Assembly: GCA_903850335.1 (NCBI GenBank)
Contig: CAINLJ010000269.1
Span: 1-60,748, forward strand
Origin: an uncultured Bacteroidia bacterium
GTDB taxonomy: Bacteria; Bacteroidota; Bacteroidia; Bacteroidales; Prolixibacteraceae
Length of the DNA stretch: 60,748 nt
Direction: 5' to 3'
Positions 1 to 8,364 of this stretch are shown here, piece by piece. The notes under the pieces are model-generated. The model worked only from the letters and a program-made list of their open reading frames with translations, had not been told where the DNA came from and searched no databases. Made by a program: the position numbers and the translations under genes. Each line of letters begins with the position of its first letter. Position 1 is the stretch's first letter.

Positions 1-136
1 AAACGGTATTGAAATCGATGAACGATATTTTCTGAAAGATTGATTTTGTCCTGCCTTTCAGGCAGTTGCTAAGTATGCTTTACTGTCCTTAGGTCGTTGA
101 CCTAAGGTTATGAAAGTAGAGTACATTTGGTGTTAT
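1..136. repeat. REP-like palindromic repeat, upstream copy
   Basis: Positions 1-120 are identical to 1405-1524 and closely match 56642-56760. The unit carries two hairpins, CTGCCTTTCAGGCAG and CCTTAGGTCGTTGACCTAAGG-type arms, followed by a GGTGTTAT tail. The copy begins before the window. It forms the left half of a direct repeat flanking the beta-lactamase-family gene. Confidence 0.85.
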
Positions 137-192
137 GTGGCATATGAAAGCAGCATCCTGATACAAAGATTCGTCATTAAAGAAAATTAAAC

Positions 193-1374
193 ATGAAAAA
201 AGCAGTATTATTTCTTATATCATTTACAGGTATACTGATTAATTGCAATAGCCAGATAATTAATAAAAAACAACAAATAATTCATGATATTGATAGTATA
301 AGAACAACCTATCATATTCCGGGTCTTACATTTGGAGTAGCCAATTGTGATAGCACCATAATTTTGGGAGGATTAGGCGTAAGGGAAATAAATACAACTG
401 ATTCAGTTACAATAAGCGATTATTTTAATTTTGGTTCTTTGGGAAAAGGATTTACATCATTTATGATTGGAAAACTTGTTGATGAAGGCAAAATATCTTG
501 GAATACCCAATTTTTTGAAATGTTTCCTGAATTGAAGCAGTCCTCAAGAAAGGAGTATCTCAATTTATCTTTAAAAGATTTACTTTCGATGAGAACAACC
601 TTAAAAAGCCTAAATAAATTTCCTGACTCGAAAACATTAATTGATGGGTATAATGAACAATACGTCAAAAATAGGTTTTCAAATTATTTATTTGCTAAAT
701 ACACTCTTACTTTGGAACCGGTAAAATATGATTCAGGACAATTTTACCATTACACAAGTATGGGTTACGTTCTGGCAAATTTGATGCTTGAGAAGGCAAG
801 CGGACTATCATACGCTAAATTATTAGAGAAAACCAATAAAGATATTGGGGTAAATTTTTTAATTGGTTGGCCACAGCAGTTAAATAAAAAGCAGCCAAGT
901 GGACATTTTATCCCATCTGAAATGGGATTTGGAGACTACAATGGATTGTCTGTTGTAAATGGAGATAAGTATACTGGGTGGGTTGAAGATTGGTTTTATT
1001 ATTTAATTCCATCTGGTCATCATAGTGTTTCAGTCATTGATTATTTGAAGTACCTTCAATTGAATCTTAACGGAATAATTGGTACAAATAATTACTTGAA
1101 AGCTTCGACATATGATTTTATTTTCAACGGAGCTACAGAATATTCAATGGGTTGGGGCAATGAAATAGTAAATGGCAATCATTATTATAGTCATACTGGC
1201 AGTACAGGGAATTTTATGGCAAGGGCAATAATTATTAAAGAGCAGAAAATAGCAATTGCAGTACTTATTAATGCAGGGAATAACGAGTCAAGCGAAGGTA
1301 TACGTCAGATTACTCAATACCTTGAAAAAAATACGCCACATAACAACGACCTGCGGAAAAACATATACGAGTAA
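193..1374 (+). CDS. Serine beta-lactamase-family hydrolase (PF00144-like), exported
   Basis: This 393-residue protein looks like a class C beta-lactamase/DD-peptidase-fold hydrolase acting outside the cytoplasm. The N-terminus is a signal peptide with a lipoprotein-like LINC at residues 15-18, although Asn before the Cys is not a standard lipobox. The nucleophile motif SxxK is S82-L-G-K85; the second motif is Y187-T-S189 in place of YxN; the KTG-like motif is H334-T-G336. These are the expected elements and spacing for the family, but substrate cannot be read: the family includes beta-lactamases, esterases and D-amino peptidases. About the last nine residues (NDLRKNIYE) and the stop are encoded by repeat DNA that recurs at 1672-1702, so the original C-terminus may have been replaced. 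The gene sits alone between direct repeats, which suggests it arrived or was rearranged with them. Confidence 0.85.
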   Translation: MKKAVLFLISFTGILINCNSQIINKKQQIIHDIDSIRTTYHIPGLTFGVANCDSTIILGGLGVREINTTDSVTISDYFNFGSLGKGFTSFMIGKLVDEGKISWNTQFFEMFPELKQSSRKEYLNLSLKDLLSMRTTLKSLNKFPDSKTLIDGYNEQYVKNRFSNYLFAKYTLTLEPVKYDSGQFYHYTSMGYVLANLMLEKASGLSYAKLLEKTNKDIGVNFLIGWPQQLNKKQPSGHFIPSEMGFGDYNGLSVVNGDKYTGWVEDWFYYLIPSGHHSVSVIDYLKYLQLNLNGIIGTNNYLKASTYDFIFNGATEYSMGWGNEIVNGNHYYSHTGSTGNFMARAIIIKEQKIAIAVLINAGNNESSEGIRQITQYLEKNTPHNNDLRKNIYE

Positions 1375-1737
1375 ACAACTGCCTGAAAGGCAGGACAAAG
1401 ACATAAACGGTATTGAAATCGATGAACGATATTTTCTGAAAGATTGATTTTGTCCTGCCTTTCAGGCAGTTGCTAAGTATGCTTTACTGTCCTTAGGTCG
1501 TTGACCTAAGGTTATGAAAGTAGAACACCTTCGGTGTTATCTGTTGATCAGAAAAGCCAACTTGTTAATCGGGATCATGACCACATTGTCAACAATCTGC
1601 GATTAATGAAAGTAGAGCACATTTGCTGTTATCCGCTGACTTGAAAAGTCAGGATTTTCATAACCGCATGGTCAACAACCTGCGGAAAAACATATACGAG
1701 TAAACAACTGCCTGAAAGGCAGGACAAAAACATAAAG
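1356..1737. repeat. REP-like palindromic repeat array downstream of beta-lactamase gene
   Basis: The array contains the second 120-bp copy (1405-1524), two copies of a block with ACTGCCTGAAAGGCAG (1375-1400 and 1705-1728), and units with CTGACTTGAAAAGTCAG and CGCATGGTCAACAACCTGCGG hairpins. It resembles 56376-56772 over most of its length. The last unit runs directly into the start of the transposase remnant at 1738, the arrangement expected of a RAYT with its cognate REPs. Confidence 0.85.
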
Positions 1738-1926
1738 ATGAGTTACACGCAACTTTTACATCACATAGTTTTTAGAACTAAGAACAGTAAAAATACGATT
1801 CCGGAACAGCATGCTAATGAATTGTATGCTTACATCATGGGTGTTATTAACAACAAAAATAGCCTAAAGAGTATTCGGGCAAATGGTTGTCAATCAATAC
1901 GAGCTTTTCAGATATTCGACTTTTGA
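1738..1926 (+). pseudogene. Truncated REP-associated tyrosine transposase (Y1/IS200-like)
   Basis: The 62-codon frame begins MSYTQLLHHIVFRTKNS and continues IPEQHANELYAYIMGVINNKNS, which is the typical N-terminus of Bacteroidota Y1 (IS200-like) REP-associated transposases. The expected continuation with the HUH metal-binding motif (MPDHIH) and the catalytic tyrosine is absent; the frame drifts into unrelated sequence after about residue 45 and stops. It is therefore a dead fragment. It starts immediately after a REP-like unit. The sequence at about 1908-1927 (CAGATATTCGACTTTTGATA) recurs with one mismatch near 56331-56350, where there is a REP array without a transposase. Confidence 0.75.
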
Positions 1927-2024
1927 TACATCAGCTACTGTGCATATTAACTATTTTCTGTAAATATTAAGGAAGTGTCCTGCACCTTAAAAAATACTCC
2001 ATTGCTTTACTCACATCAAATGTC

Positions 2025-4493
2025 ATGAAACTTATGAAATCAATGAAACTGACTAACTTCAAATTAGCTGTCCTGGGTACCATTGGAATCCTGTTTGGAA
2101 CACCAGGAGTTCCAAGTGTTGTGAATGCCCAAACAGGCAATAACCATACTGAAAGTTCAGTTGTAAAGGCCAATCAATCAAATCATTGTTCATGGTTACC
2201 TTTATCAGAAAATCAAAATTCTACCCTTTCACATGAAGCTGATCAATTTCTTAGCTCATTAGATTGTAAGATGAGGGTTCTGGATTGTGAATATGAGGGA
2301 TCTAAATTAAAATATCTGAAATCTATTGAAGACTCTAAGACTAATAGCTCAGCCTCAAAATGGCATTGTGATCTTCAGACAGCAATTGTTCCTGAAAGTA
2401 AGGAGGCCCTTGATCTTACGCTTAGTTTTAAACTTACTGAAGGAGAATTAAAGTCTTCAGGCATTGCAGCCGCCTTTGACATAACAAACTGGAGTCCCGA
2501 AAACTATATCCTCGCTCCTGCTGCAGTCTACAATGGTAATCGTTACAGGATACTTACGGTCCAATATCCCCCCTATATCTATGATTTGGGCAATAAGCCG
2601 CTGGATATGCCCGTTACAATAACGAATGTCTTACATTTGAACGAAGACAATTCTCCCGGAAAAATTGAGATGCTCACCGGCAGCTGCTCCACACCTCTGC
2701 TTAGCTTTTACAATCCCAGACTGAAAAGAGGATGGATCATGTTAACGACTCAAGGCACGCAGTTTGGTAATTCCGGTTTAATTATCCAGGAAGATCTATC
2801 CAGAAAAAGGGCAACATTTGTTTTAAGTGCACCCGGAGTGCGTGAATTTCGATATGTGATGACCGGTTTCACAAAAAGCAGCGATAAACCGGCCGATTTC
2901 AGATCTCACGATGAGGTAAAACTAAAGATGCGGATTTATAATTTTCCTGCTGCTGATTTACAGGCTTTCTATGATAAGGTATTTACAATCCGAAAAGAGT
3001 TAAGTGGGCCAACTGTTTACCGAAATGTGGCTCCTTTCAGTGCTATAAATGATATCATCCTTGATCATCACGATAAAGTCAAATATTACGAAGATAATAA
3101 GTATGGATACATCTGTTCAGAACCCAAAGGGGATCAGCCATACTGGCATCTTCAAGCCGGATGGGGCGGTGTTCCGGCCTTCTCATTCCCTCAGGTGATC
3201 CAACTTACTCCCGAACGGCTAAGACGAATTACAAATAGTTTTGATGTTCTTAAGATCATGCAAGGGAAAACGGGTTTGACCCATGGCATATTTATGAAAG
3301 GTGAATTTTTTGGGGATAATTTCAAAGAGAAGGAGCAAAACCATGATATCGCGATGGTTCGTCGCAATGGAGAAATGCTCTTCTTTGGAATCCAATCGTT
3401 GGAATTACTTAAAATGCAGGGGAAATCATCCAGTATTAAAACCGAATGGGAAGAGATGTTCCGGAAACAGGCCGACGGCATCGTGCAGATCTGGAAGAAT
3501 TACGGGCAGTTCGGACAATTTATTGATGTTGAAAATGGGAAGATGGATGTTAACGGATCCACTGCAGGAGCTGTCTGCATAACTGCACTCGTGCTTGCTT
3601 CGGAATATTTCAGGAATCCCGCATACGGGAAAATAGCCGAAGAGGCCGGAAGGTACTATTACAAAAGGGATTTAGTAAAAGGGTATGCCGGCGGAGGACC
3701 TGCGGAAATATTACAGTCTCAGGACAGCGAGTCAGCCTATGACATTACGGAGGCTTACATGACATTATTTGAAAAAACAGGCAATCCAGAGTGGTTAAAA
3801 TACGCAAAAGATGCGGCAGCCCTGTTTGCCACCTGGACCGTTTCCTACGATTACATCTTCCCTCCCGGAAGTGTAATGCATCGAATTGATGCACGGGCAA
3901 CAGGGGCAGTATGGGCAAGTATCCAAAACGCGCATGGGGCTCCGGGGATGTACATCCTATCAGGCAATTTCCTTTTAAGATTGTACCGTGCATCTGGTGA
4001 CAGAAGATATATGGAGTTGTTGAATGACATTGCCCACAATGTCGTGCAATATACAACCACTGAAAAAAATCCGGTCGTTCCCAAAGCGGTTCCTGGCTCT
4101 GTCTCGGAACGTGTAAACCTGAGTGACTGGGAAGGAACTGAAAATATCGGAGGAAGCATACCCGACGGAGACTCCAACATGGCATGGGGCATCGTTACAT
4201 CCCTGACAATCACTGAAAACCCTGGGATATATCTTCGTTTTGATACCGGAGATCTATTTGTGTTTGATAATGTCGAAGCAAAAGTCATAAAACGTGACAA
4301 GGAAAACAGTACGCTAAGCATTACAAATCCTACACCCTATGACGGGAGAATATCCCTGTTCTGCGAGGATAGCAAAATGGCAGGAACTGTGCTCGATCGT
4401 TACGCATTTATGAAATGGCCTAAAGTAATGGTCAAGTCAGGAGAGACCATAGTAATTCAGGTTACGTCTGACGGATTGATTAAAAAACTCTGA
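2025..4493 (+). CDS. Secreted protein, probable (alpha/alpha)6-toroid glycoside hydrolase, family not assigned
   Basis: The 822-residue protein has a signal peptide (hydrophobic stretch within residues 8-30, ending near VVNAQ). Met4 and Met7 are alternative starts that give a more normal leader. Residues 40-400 look beta-rich. Residues about 430-690 are helical and aromatic-rich, with repeats such as EAGRYYYKRDLVKGY, DSESAYDITEAYMTLFEKTG and HGAPGMYILSGNFLLRLYRA, the pattern of six-hairpin glycosidase or polysaccharide-lyase toroids. A beta-sandwich tail follows. I do not recognise a numbered family. The gene heads the plus-strand carbohydrate cluster, so a glycan-cleaving role is inferred from fold pattern and context. 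A 21-bp palindrome (2095-2115) lies in the signal-peptide coding region. Confidence 0.7.
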   Translation: MKLMKSMKLTNFKLAVLGTIGILFGTPGVPSVVNAQTGNNHTESSVVKANQSNHCSWLPLSENQNSTLSHEADQFLSSLDCKMRVLDCEYEGSKLKYLKSIEDSKTNSSASKWHCDLQTAIVPESKEALDLTLSFKLTEGELKSSGIAAAFDITNWSPENYILAPAAVYNGNRYRILTVQYPPYIYDLGNKPLDMPVTITNVLHLNEDNSPGKIEMLTGSCSTPLLSFYNPRLKRGWIMLTTQGTQFGNSGLIIQEDLSRKRATFVLSAPGVREFRYVMTGFTKSSDKPADFRSHDEVKLKMRIYNFPAADLQAFYDKVFTIRKELSGPTVYRNVAPFSAINDIILDHHDKVKYYEDNKYGYICSEPKGDQPYWHLQAGWGGVPAFSFPQVIQLTPERLRRITNSFDVLKIMQGKTGLTHGIFMKGEFFGDNFKEKEQNHDIAMVRRNGEMLFFGIQSLELLKMQGKSSSIKTEWEEMFRKQADGIVQIWKNYGQFGQFIDVENGKMDVNGSTAGAVCITALVLASEYFRNPAYGKIAEEAGRYYYKRDLVKGYAGGGPAEILQSQDSESAYDITEAYMTLFEKTGNPEWLKYAKDAAALFATWTVSYDYIFPPGSVMHRIDARATGAVWASIQNAHGAPGMYILSGNFLLRLYRASGDRRYMELLNDIAHNVVQYTTTEKNPVVPKAVPGSVSERVNLSDWEGTENIGGSIPDGDSNMAWGIVTSLTITENPGIYLRFDTGDLFVFDNVEAKVIKRDKENSTLSITNPTPYDGRISLFCEDSKMAGTVLDRYAFMKWPKVMVKSGETIVIQVTSDGLIKKL

Positions 4494-4575
4494 TTGACTA
4501 AGTTTGACATACGTTGTCCTGATTTAATAATTAAGTTTGTAATTCCGTTTTTCGAATCCTTAAAAACTAACTTCC

Positions 4576-5508
4576 ATGAGAATCGTAATTATTGGTGGAA
4601 CAGGGCATATAGGCACTTTTCTGGTTCCAAGGCTAGCACTTGCAGGACATGAAGTGATCTGTGTCAGTCGTCAGGAAAGAGCCCCTTATCTTGACCATGC
4701 CGCATGGAAATCGGTTAAAATGCTCTCCATTGACCGTGAAGGAGCAGAAAAGAAAGGCATTTTTGGATCACAAATCCGTCAGCTTTCGCCTGATGCCGTA
4801 ATCGACCTGATTTGTTTTACATTGGAGAGTGCGATGGAACTTGTTGAGGCATTACAGGGTCATATTCAACATTTTTTACATTGCGGTACCATCTGGGTTC
4901 ACGGACACAGCGAGGTTGTACCCACGGATGAGAATCAATTCCGTAAACCTATCTGTGATTATGGACAGAAGAAAGCTGCAATTGAAAATTACTTACTCAC
5001 ACTTTCCCGAAAAACCGGTTTTCAGGCCACAATACTCCATCCCGGGCATATTGTTGGTCCGGGATGGATGCCTGTGAATCCGCAAGGAAATGAAAATCCG
5101 GAAATATTCAGACGACTGGCTGTAGGGGAAGAAGTTTGTATCCCAAATTTAGGAATGGAAACACTGCATCATGTTCATGGTGATGATGTAGCTGCGTCTT
5201 TCTGTCAGGCATTAACAAACTGGAATAATGCTGTTGGTGAAAGTTTTCATATTGTTTCACCTCAAGCGCTTACTTTACGAGGTTATGCTATCGCTATGGC
5301 TAAACGATTTGGGAAGGAGCCAAATCTTAGCTATTTGCCATGGGAGGAGTGGAAGAAAACAGTGAGCGAAGAAGATGCAGAGGCAACCTGGGACCATATC
5401 GCACATAGTCCAAACTGTAGCATCGAAAAAGCCAAACGACTTCTTAACTATAATCCGAGGTATACTTCATTACAAGCCATTGAAGAATCTGTGAAATATT
5501 TACTTTAA
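4576..5508 (+). CDS. NAD(P)-dependent epimerase/dehydratase-like protein (extended SDR)
   Basis: This 310-residue cytoplasmic protein belongs to the extended short-chain dehydrogenase superfamily. The N-terminal nucleotide-binding motif GGTGHIG is at residues 7-13, and the catalytic Tyr-x3-Lys pair is Y129 and K133, inside a YGQKK sequence. The C-terminal half contains the HVHGDDVA segment usual in sugar epimerase-like members. A role in oxidising, epimerising or dehydrating a released sugar or nucleotide sugar is inferred from its position between a putative hydrolase and a rhamnosidase. It could equally be a non-canonical SDR with a non-sugar substrate. Spacing to both neighbours is short and all are on one strand, consistent with an operon. 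Confidence 0.8.
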   Translation: MRIVIIGGTGHIGTFLVPRLALAGHEVICVSRQERAPYLDHAAWKSVKMLSIDREGAEKKGIFGSQIRQLSPDAVIDLICFTLESAMELVEALQGHIQHFLHCGTIWVHGHSEVVPTDENQFRKPICDYGQKKAAIENYLLTLSRKTGFQATILHPGHIVGPGWMPVNPQGNENPEIFRRLAVGEEVCIPNLGMETLHHVHGDDVAASFCQALTNWNNAVGESFHIVSPQALTLRGYAIAMAKRFGKEPNLSYLPWEEWKKTVSEEDAEATWDHIAHSPNCSIEKAKRLLNYNPRYTSLQAIEESVKYLL

Positions 5509-5569
5509 CCTGAATAATTCATTGACTAAATTAATAAACCAACGTAATGTTCGAATTCTATATTTCGTT

Positions 5570-8338
5570 ATGAGAAAGGTAATTAAAAGTCTTTTGTTGC
5601 TTAGTTTGATTTTATTTGCAAATTTGCTCGAAGCGGCATCATTTAAACCGGAGAATCTAAGGTGCAATCAGTTATTAAATCCCACGGGAATTGATATCAT
5701 TGCGCCGGATTTATCGTGGAACATAAAAACTGAACAAAGAAACTGGCAACAGTCTGCCTGTCAGATATTGGTTGCATCGGATACAATAAGCCTGAACAGT
5801 GACAAGGGTGACATTTGGAATACCGGCAAGGTCTCGTCTTCCGAATGTTTATCAATCCCCTTCTCTGGAAAACCATTGATTTCTCTTCACAAATATTTTT
5901 GGAAAGTAAAAGTCTGGGACAAAAATGGATTGGAATCACCCTGGAGCAACACCTGTCTATGGACAATGGCAATGTTGAAAGCTTCTGACTGGAAAGGGAA
6001 ATGGATCGCTTCTGATCTCCAGTTATCACCACTTCAAAAAGAACTCAAGGCATTGCCTGATTTTGGAATGGAGCCTGAATCCGAGATGTGGCAGTTAAGT
6101 GAAGTAATACGTAAAAAAACGGATACAATAACTTATTCGCCTGCAGTTTACATTCGAAAAGAATTTTCTGTAAATCCAAAAATAAGTTATGCAGTTGCCA
6201 ACATTTGTGGTCTGGGATTGAATGAATTATATCTAAATGGAATCAAGGTAAGCAATGAACTCTTGAATCCTGCATACACGGATTATCAGAAACGTGTTTT
6301 GTATCAATCGTACGATGTCACAGGATATCTGTCACAAGGAGAGAACACGATAGGTGTAATACTGGGAAATGGCTGGTTCAATCTAGTGATTCCTCATGTA
6401 TTGCGATATTATGCTGCAGATTATATCGACACTCCGAGGTTGCTGGGTCAGATCGACATTTTCTATGAAGACGGCTCAAGACAAACCATTGCCTCTGATA
6501 ATACATGGAAATTCACAACAGATGGGCCTATCCGGTTCAATAACATCCTTAGCGGGGAGACGTATGATGCGAATAAGGAGATAGTGGGATGGAACAAAAA
6601 GGGATATAATGAAAATAACTGGAAAAAGGCCCTTGTTACCGATGGTCCGGAGGGTAAGCTGGAGGTTCAGCATTTATATCCCGTTACAATTACTGATTCA
6701 GTAAAAGCAATAGCGATAAGGCAAATAGAAAAAGGTTTTTCATTTGATCTTGAAAAAGAGATTACCGGCTGGTGCAGTGTAAAGGTTAAAGGGTCGAAAG
6801 GGACAAAAATAATTGTAAAATTTCCGGGTGCAGGCTCTCATACACTCGGCCGATACCAGACATATGAGTATATTCTCAAAGGGGGAAAACAGGAGACGTT
6901 TAGTGCCAGGTTTAGTTACAATGGAATTAAGACGGTCGAAATATATGGTCTAAAGTATAAACCTGTTTTAAGTGATGTAATTGGAATATCAGTGAATACT
7001 GCATTACCTGTTGCAGGAAAATTCGCATGCTCAAATGAAGTATTTAATGAGCTGAATTCTATTCTTGTGCATACCATGAAAAATTATGTTGTTCACATCC
7101 CCAATGACCCGGTACGCGAAAAGGCGGGGTGGACTCAGGATGTTGAGACAGCTTTCGATGCCTATGCTTTTGCCTTTGATTCCCATGAAATGTACAATAA
7201 ATGGCAACATGATTTTCTGGATATTATTCATGAGAACGGCTACGTACCGCCTGTAGCACCCGGGAGGTTTGACGGACCTACCATAAACGGTCCATGGTGG
7301 GGTGGAATGATTGTTTATTTGCCATGGAAGATTTATCAGTATTATGGTGATAAAAAAATCCTGTCGGAGAGCTTTGAAGCCATGAAAAAATATACAGGTT
7401 ATCTGAATACTATTGACAGCAGTTACGTTGTTAAATGGGGCCTTGGTGATTGGCTTGAACCAGGCAGTGTAAGGCCGGTAATGACGCCTGTTCCCTTCAC
7501 CTCGACAATCGGCTTTTATAATTCAGCACTCATCACTTCGAAAACTGCGGCAATTCTTGATTACATTGAAGATGCAAAATATTATGGAGCACTGGCTGAG
7601 AAGATTAAGGCAGCGTTCAATAAGCAATTTTTCAATCCTGAATCTGCCAGATATGCAAAATATAGTCAGGCTTCACAGTTAATGCCGCTCTATTTCAATC
7701 TCGTTCCGGACAATAAACGTCAGGCAGTGTTGGACAATCTGGTTCGAAAGATTGAATCCGACTCCAATCATGTGGGAACAGGATTCGTAGGAACTCCCTT
7801 AATCCTTGCTGGTTTGTCAGATCTTGGAGAAGGAGAATTAGCCTACAAAATGGCTAATCAGAGAACCTATCCGGGCTGGTATGATATGGTTTTTAACCAT
7901 GGCACGAAAATATTTAAGGAAGACTGGAAAGGTGGTCTCGTTCAGATGCCTCCTTTGGGAGGAAGTCTTGGTTTTTGGTTTTACTATTCGCTTGCCGGTA
8001 TTCAGCCAGATCCGGCAGCTCCCGGATTTAAAAATGTAATCATAAAACCCGAATTCAATAAGGAATTATCCTGGGTTAAGGGGGAATATCAATCGCTTTA
8101 CGGAACGATTAAATCTGAATGGATACGTGATAAAGATAAGTTTGTTGTTAATATTCAGATACCAGCAAACACATCTGCAAGAATAATACTGCCAACAAGT
8201 ACATTTTCAGATATTTCCGAAAGCGGTAACATGTTAACTAACAGGAATGATATCACTTTTATTTCTTCAGAACACGGGAAGTCTGTGATTGAAACCGGTT
8301 CTGGCGATTATTCGTTTAGTGTCAAACTAAATCATTAG
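5570..8338 (+). CDS. Alpha-L-rhamnosidase-like glycoside hydrolase, GH78 type
   Basis: The 922-residue protein is read from ATG 5570 rather than an upstream in-frame TTG at 5522, because 5570 begins a clear signal peptide (MRKVIKSLLLLSLILFANL). The domain order follows GH78: N-terminal Fn3-like region, two beta domains (residues about 170-480), the (alpha/alpha)6 barrel (about 490-810) and a C-terminal beta-sandwich. The acid-cluster motif reads NDPVREKAGWTQD from N512; E517 and D524 are kept, but the first Asp of the usual DCPxRE motif is Asn here. The GPWWGG and LGDWLEPG segments line the barrel as in relatives. It would remove terminal rhamnose or a related deoxysugar in the periplasm. The Asp-to-Asn change means specificity may differ from classical rhamnosidases. 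Confidence 0.85.
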   Translation: MRKVIKSLLLLSLILFANLLEAASFKPENLRCNQLLNPTGIDIIAPDLSWNIKTEQRNWQQSACQILVASDTISLNSDKGDIWNTGKVSSSECLSIPFSGKPLISLHKYFWKVKVWDKNGLESPWSNTCLWTMAMLKASDWKGKWIASDLQLSPLQKELKALPDFGMEPESEMWQLSEVIRKKTDTITYSPAVYIRKEFSVNPKISYAVANICGLGLNELYLNGIKVSNELLNPAYTDYQKRVLYQSYDVTGYLSQGENTIGVILGNGWFNLVIPHVLRYYAADYIDTPRLLGQIDIFYEDGSRQTIASDNTWKFTTDGPIRFNNILSGETYDANKEIVGWNKKGYNENNWKKALVTDGPEGKLEVQHLYPVTITDSVKAIAIRQIEKGFSFDLEKEITGWCSVKVKGSKGTKIIVKFPGAGSHTLGRYQTYEYILKGGKQETFSARFSYNGIKTVEIYGLKYKPVLSDVIGISVNTALPVAGKFACSNEVFNELNSILVHTMKNYVVHIPNDPVREKAGWTQDVETAFDAYAFAFDSHEMYNKWQHDFLDIIHENGYVPPVAPGRFDGPTINGPWWGGMIVYLPWKIYQYYGDKKILSESFEAMKKYTGYLNTIDSSYVVKWGLGDWLEPGSVRPVMTPVPFTSTIGFYNSALITSKTAAILDYIEDAKYYGALAEKIKAAFNKQFFNPESARYAKYSQASQLMPLYFNLVPDNKRQAVLDNLVRKIESDSNHVGTGFVGTPLILAGLSDLGEGELAYKMANQRTYPGWYDMVFNHGTKIFKEDWKGGLVQMPPLGGSLGFWFYYSLAGIQPDPAAPGFKNVIIKPEFNKELSWVKGEYQSLYGTIKSEWIRDKDKFVVNIQIPANTSARIILPTSTFSDISESGNMLTNRNDITFISSEHGKSVIETGSGDYSFSVKLNH

Positions 8339-8364
8339 GAATTCTGTATTAAATTTTTCTGTCC

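Noticed and set aside
2625-2637. AATGTCTTACATT palindrome as a second operator for the GntR protein
   Set aside because: It lies deep inside a coding region with no promoter nearby, so it is noted only as a possible coincidence.
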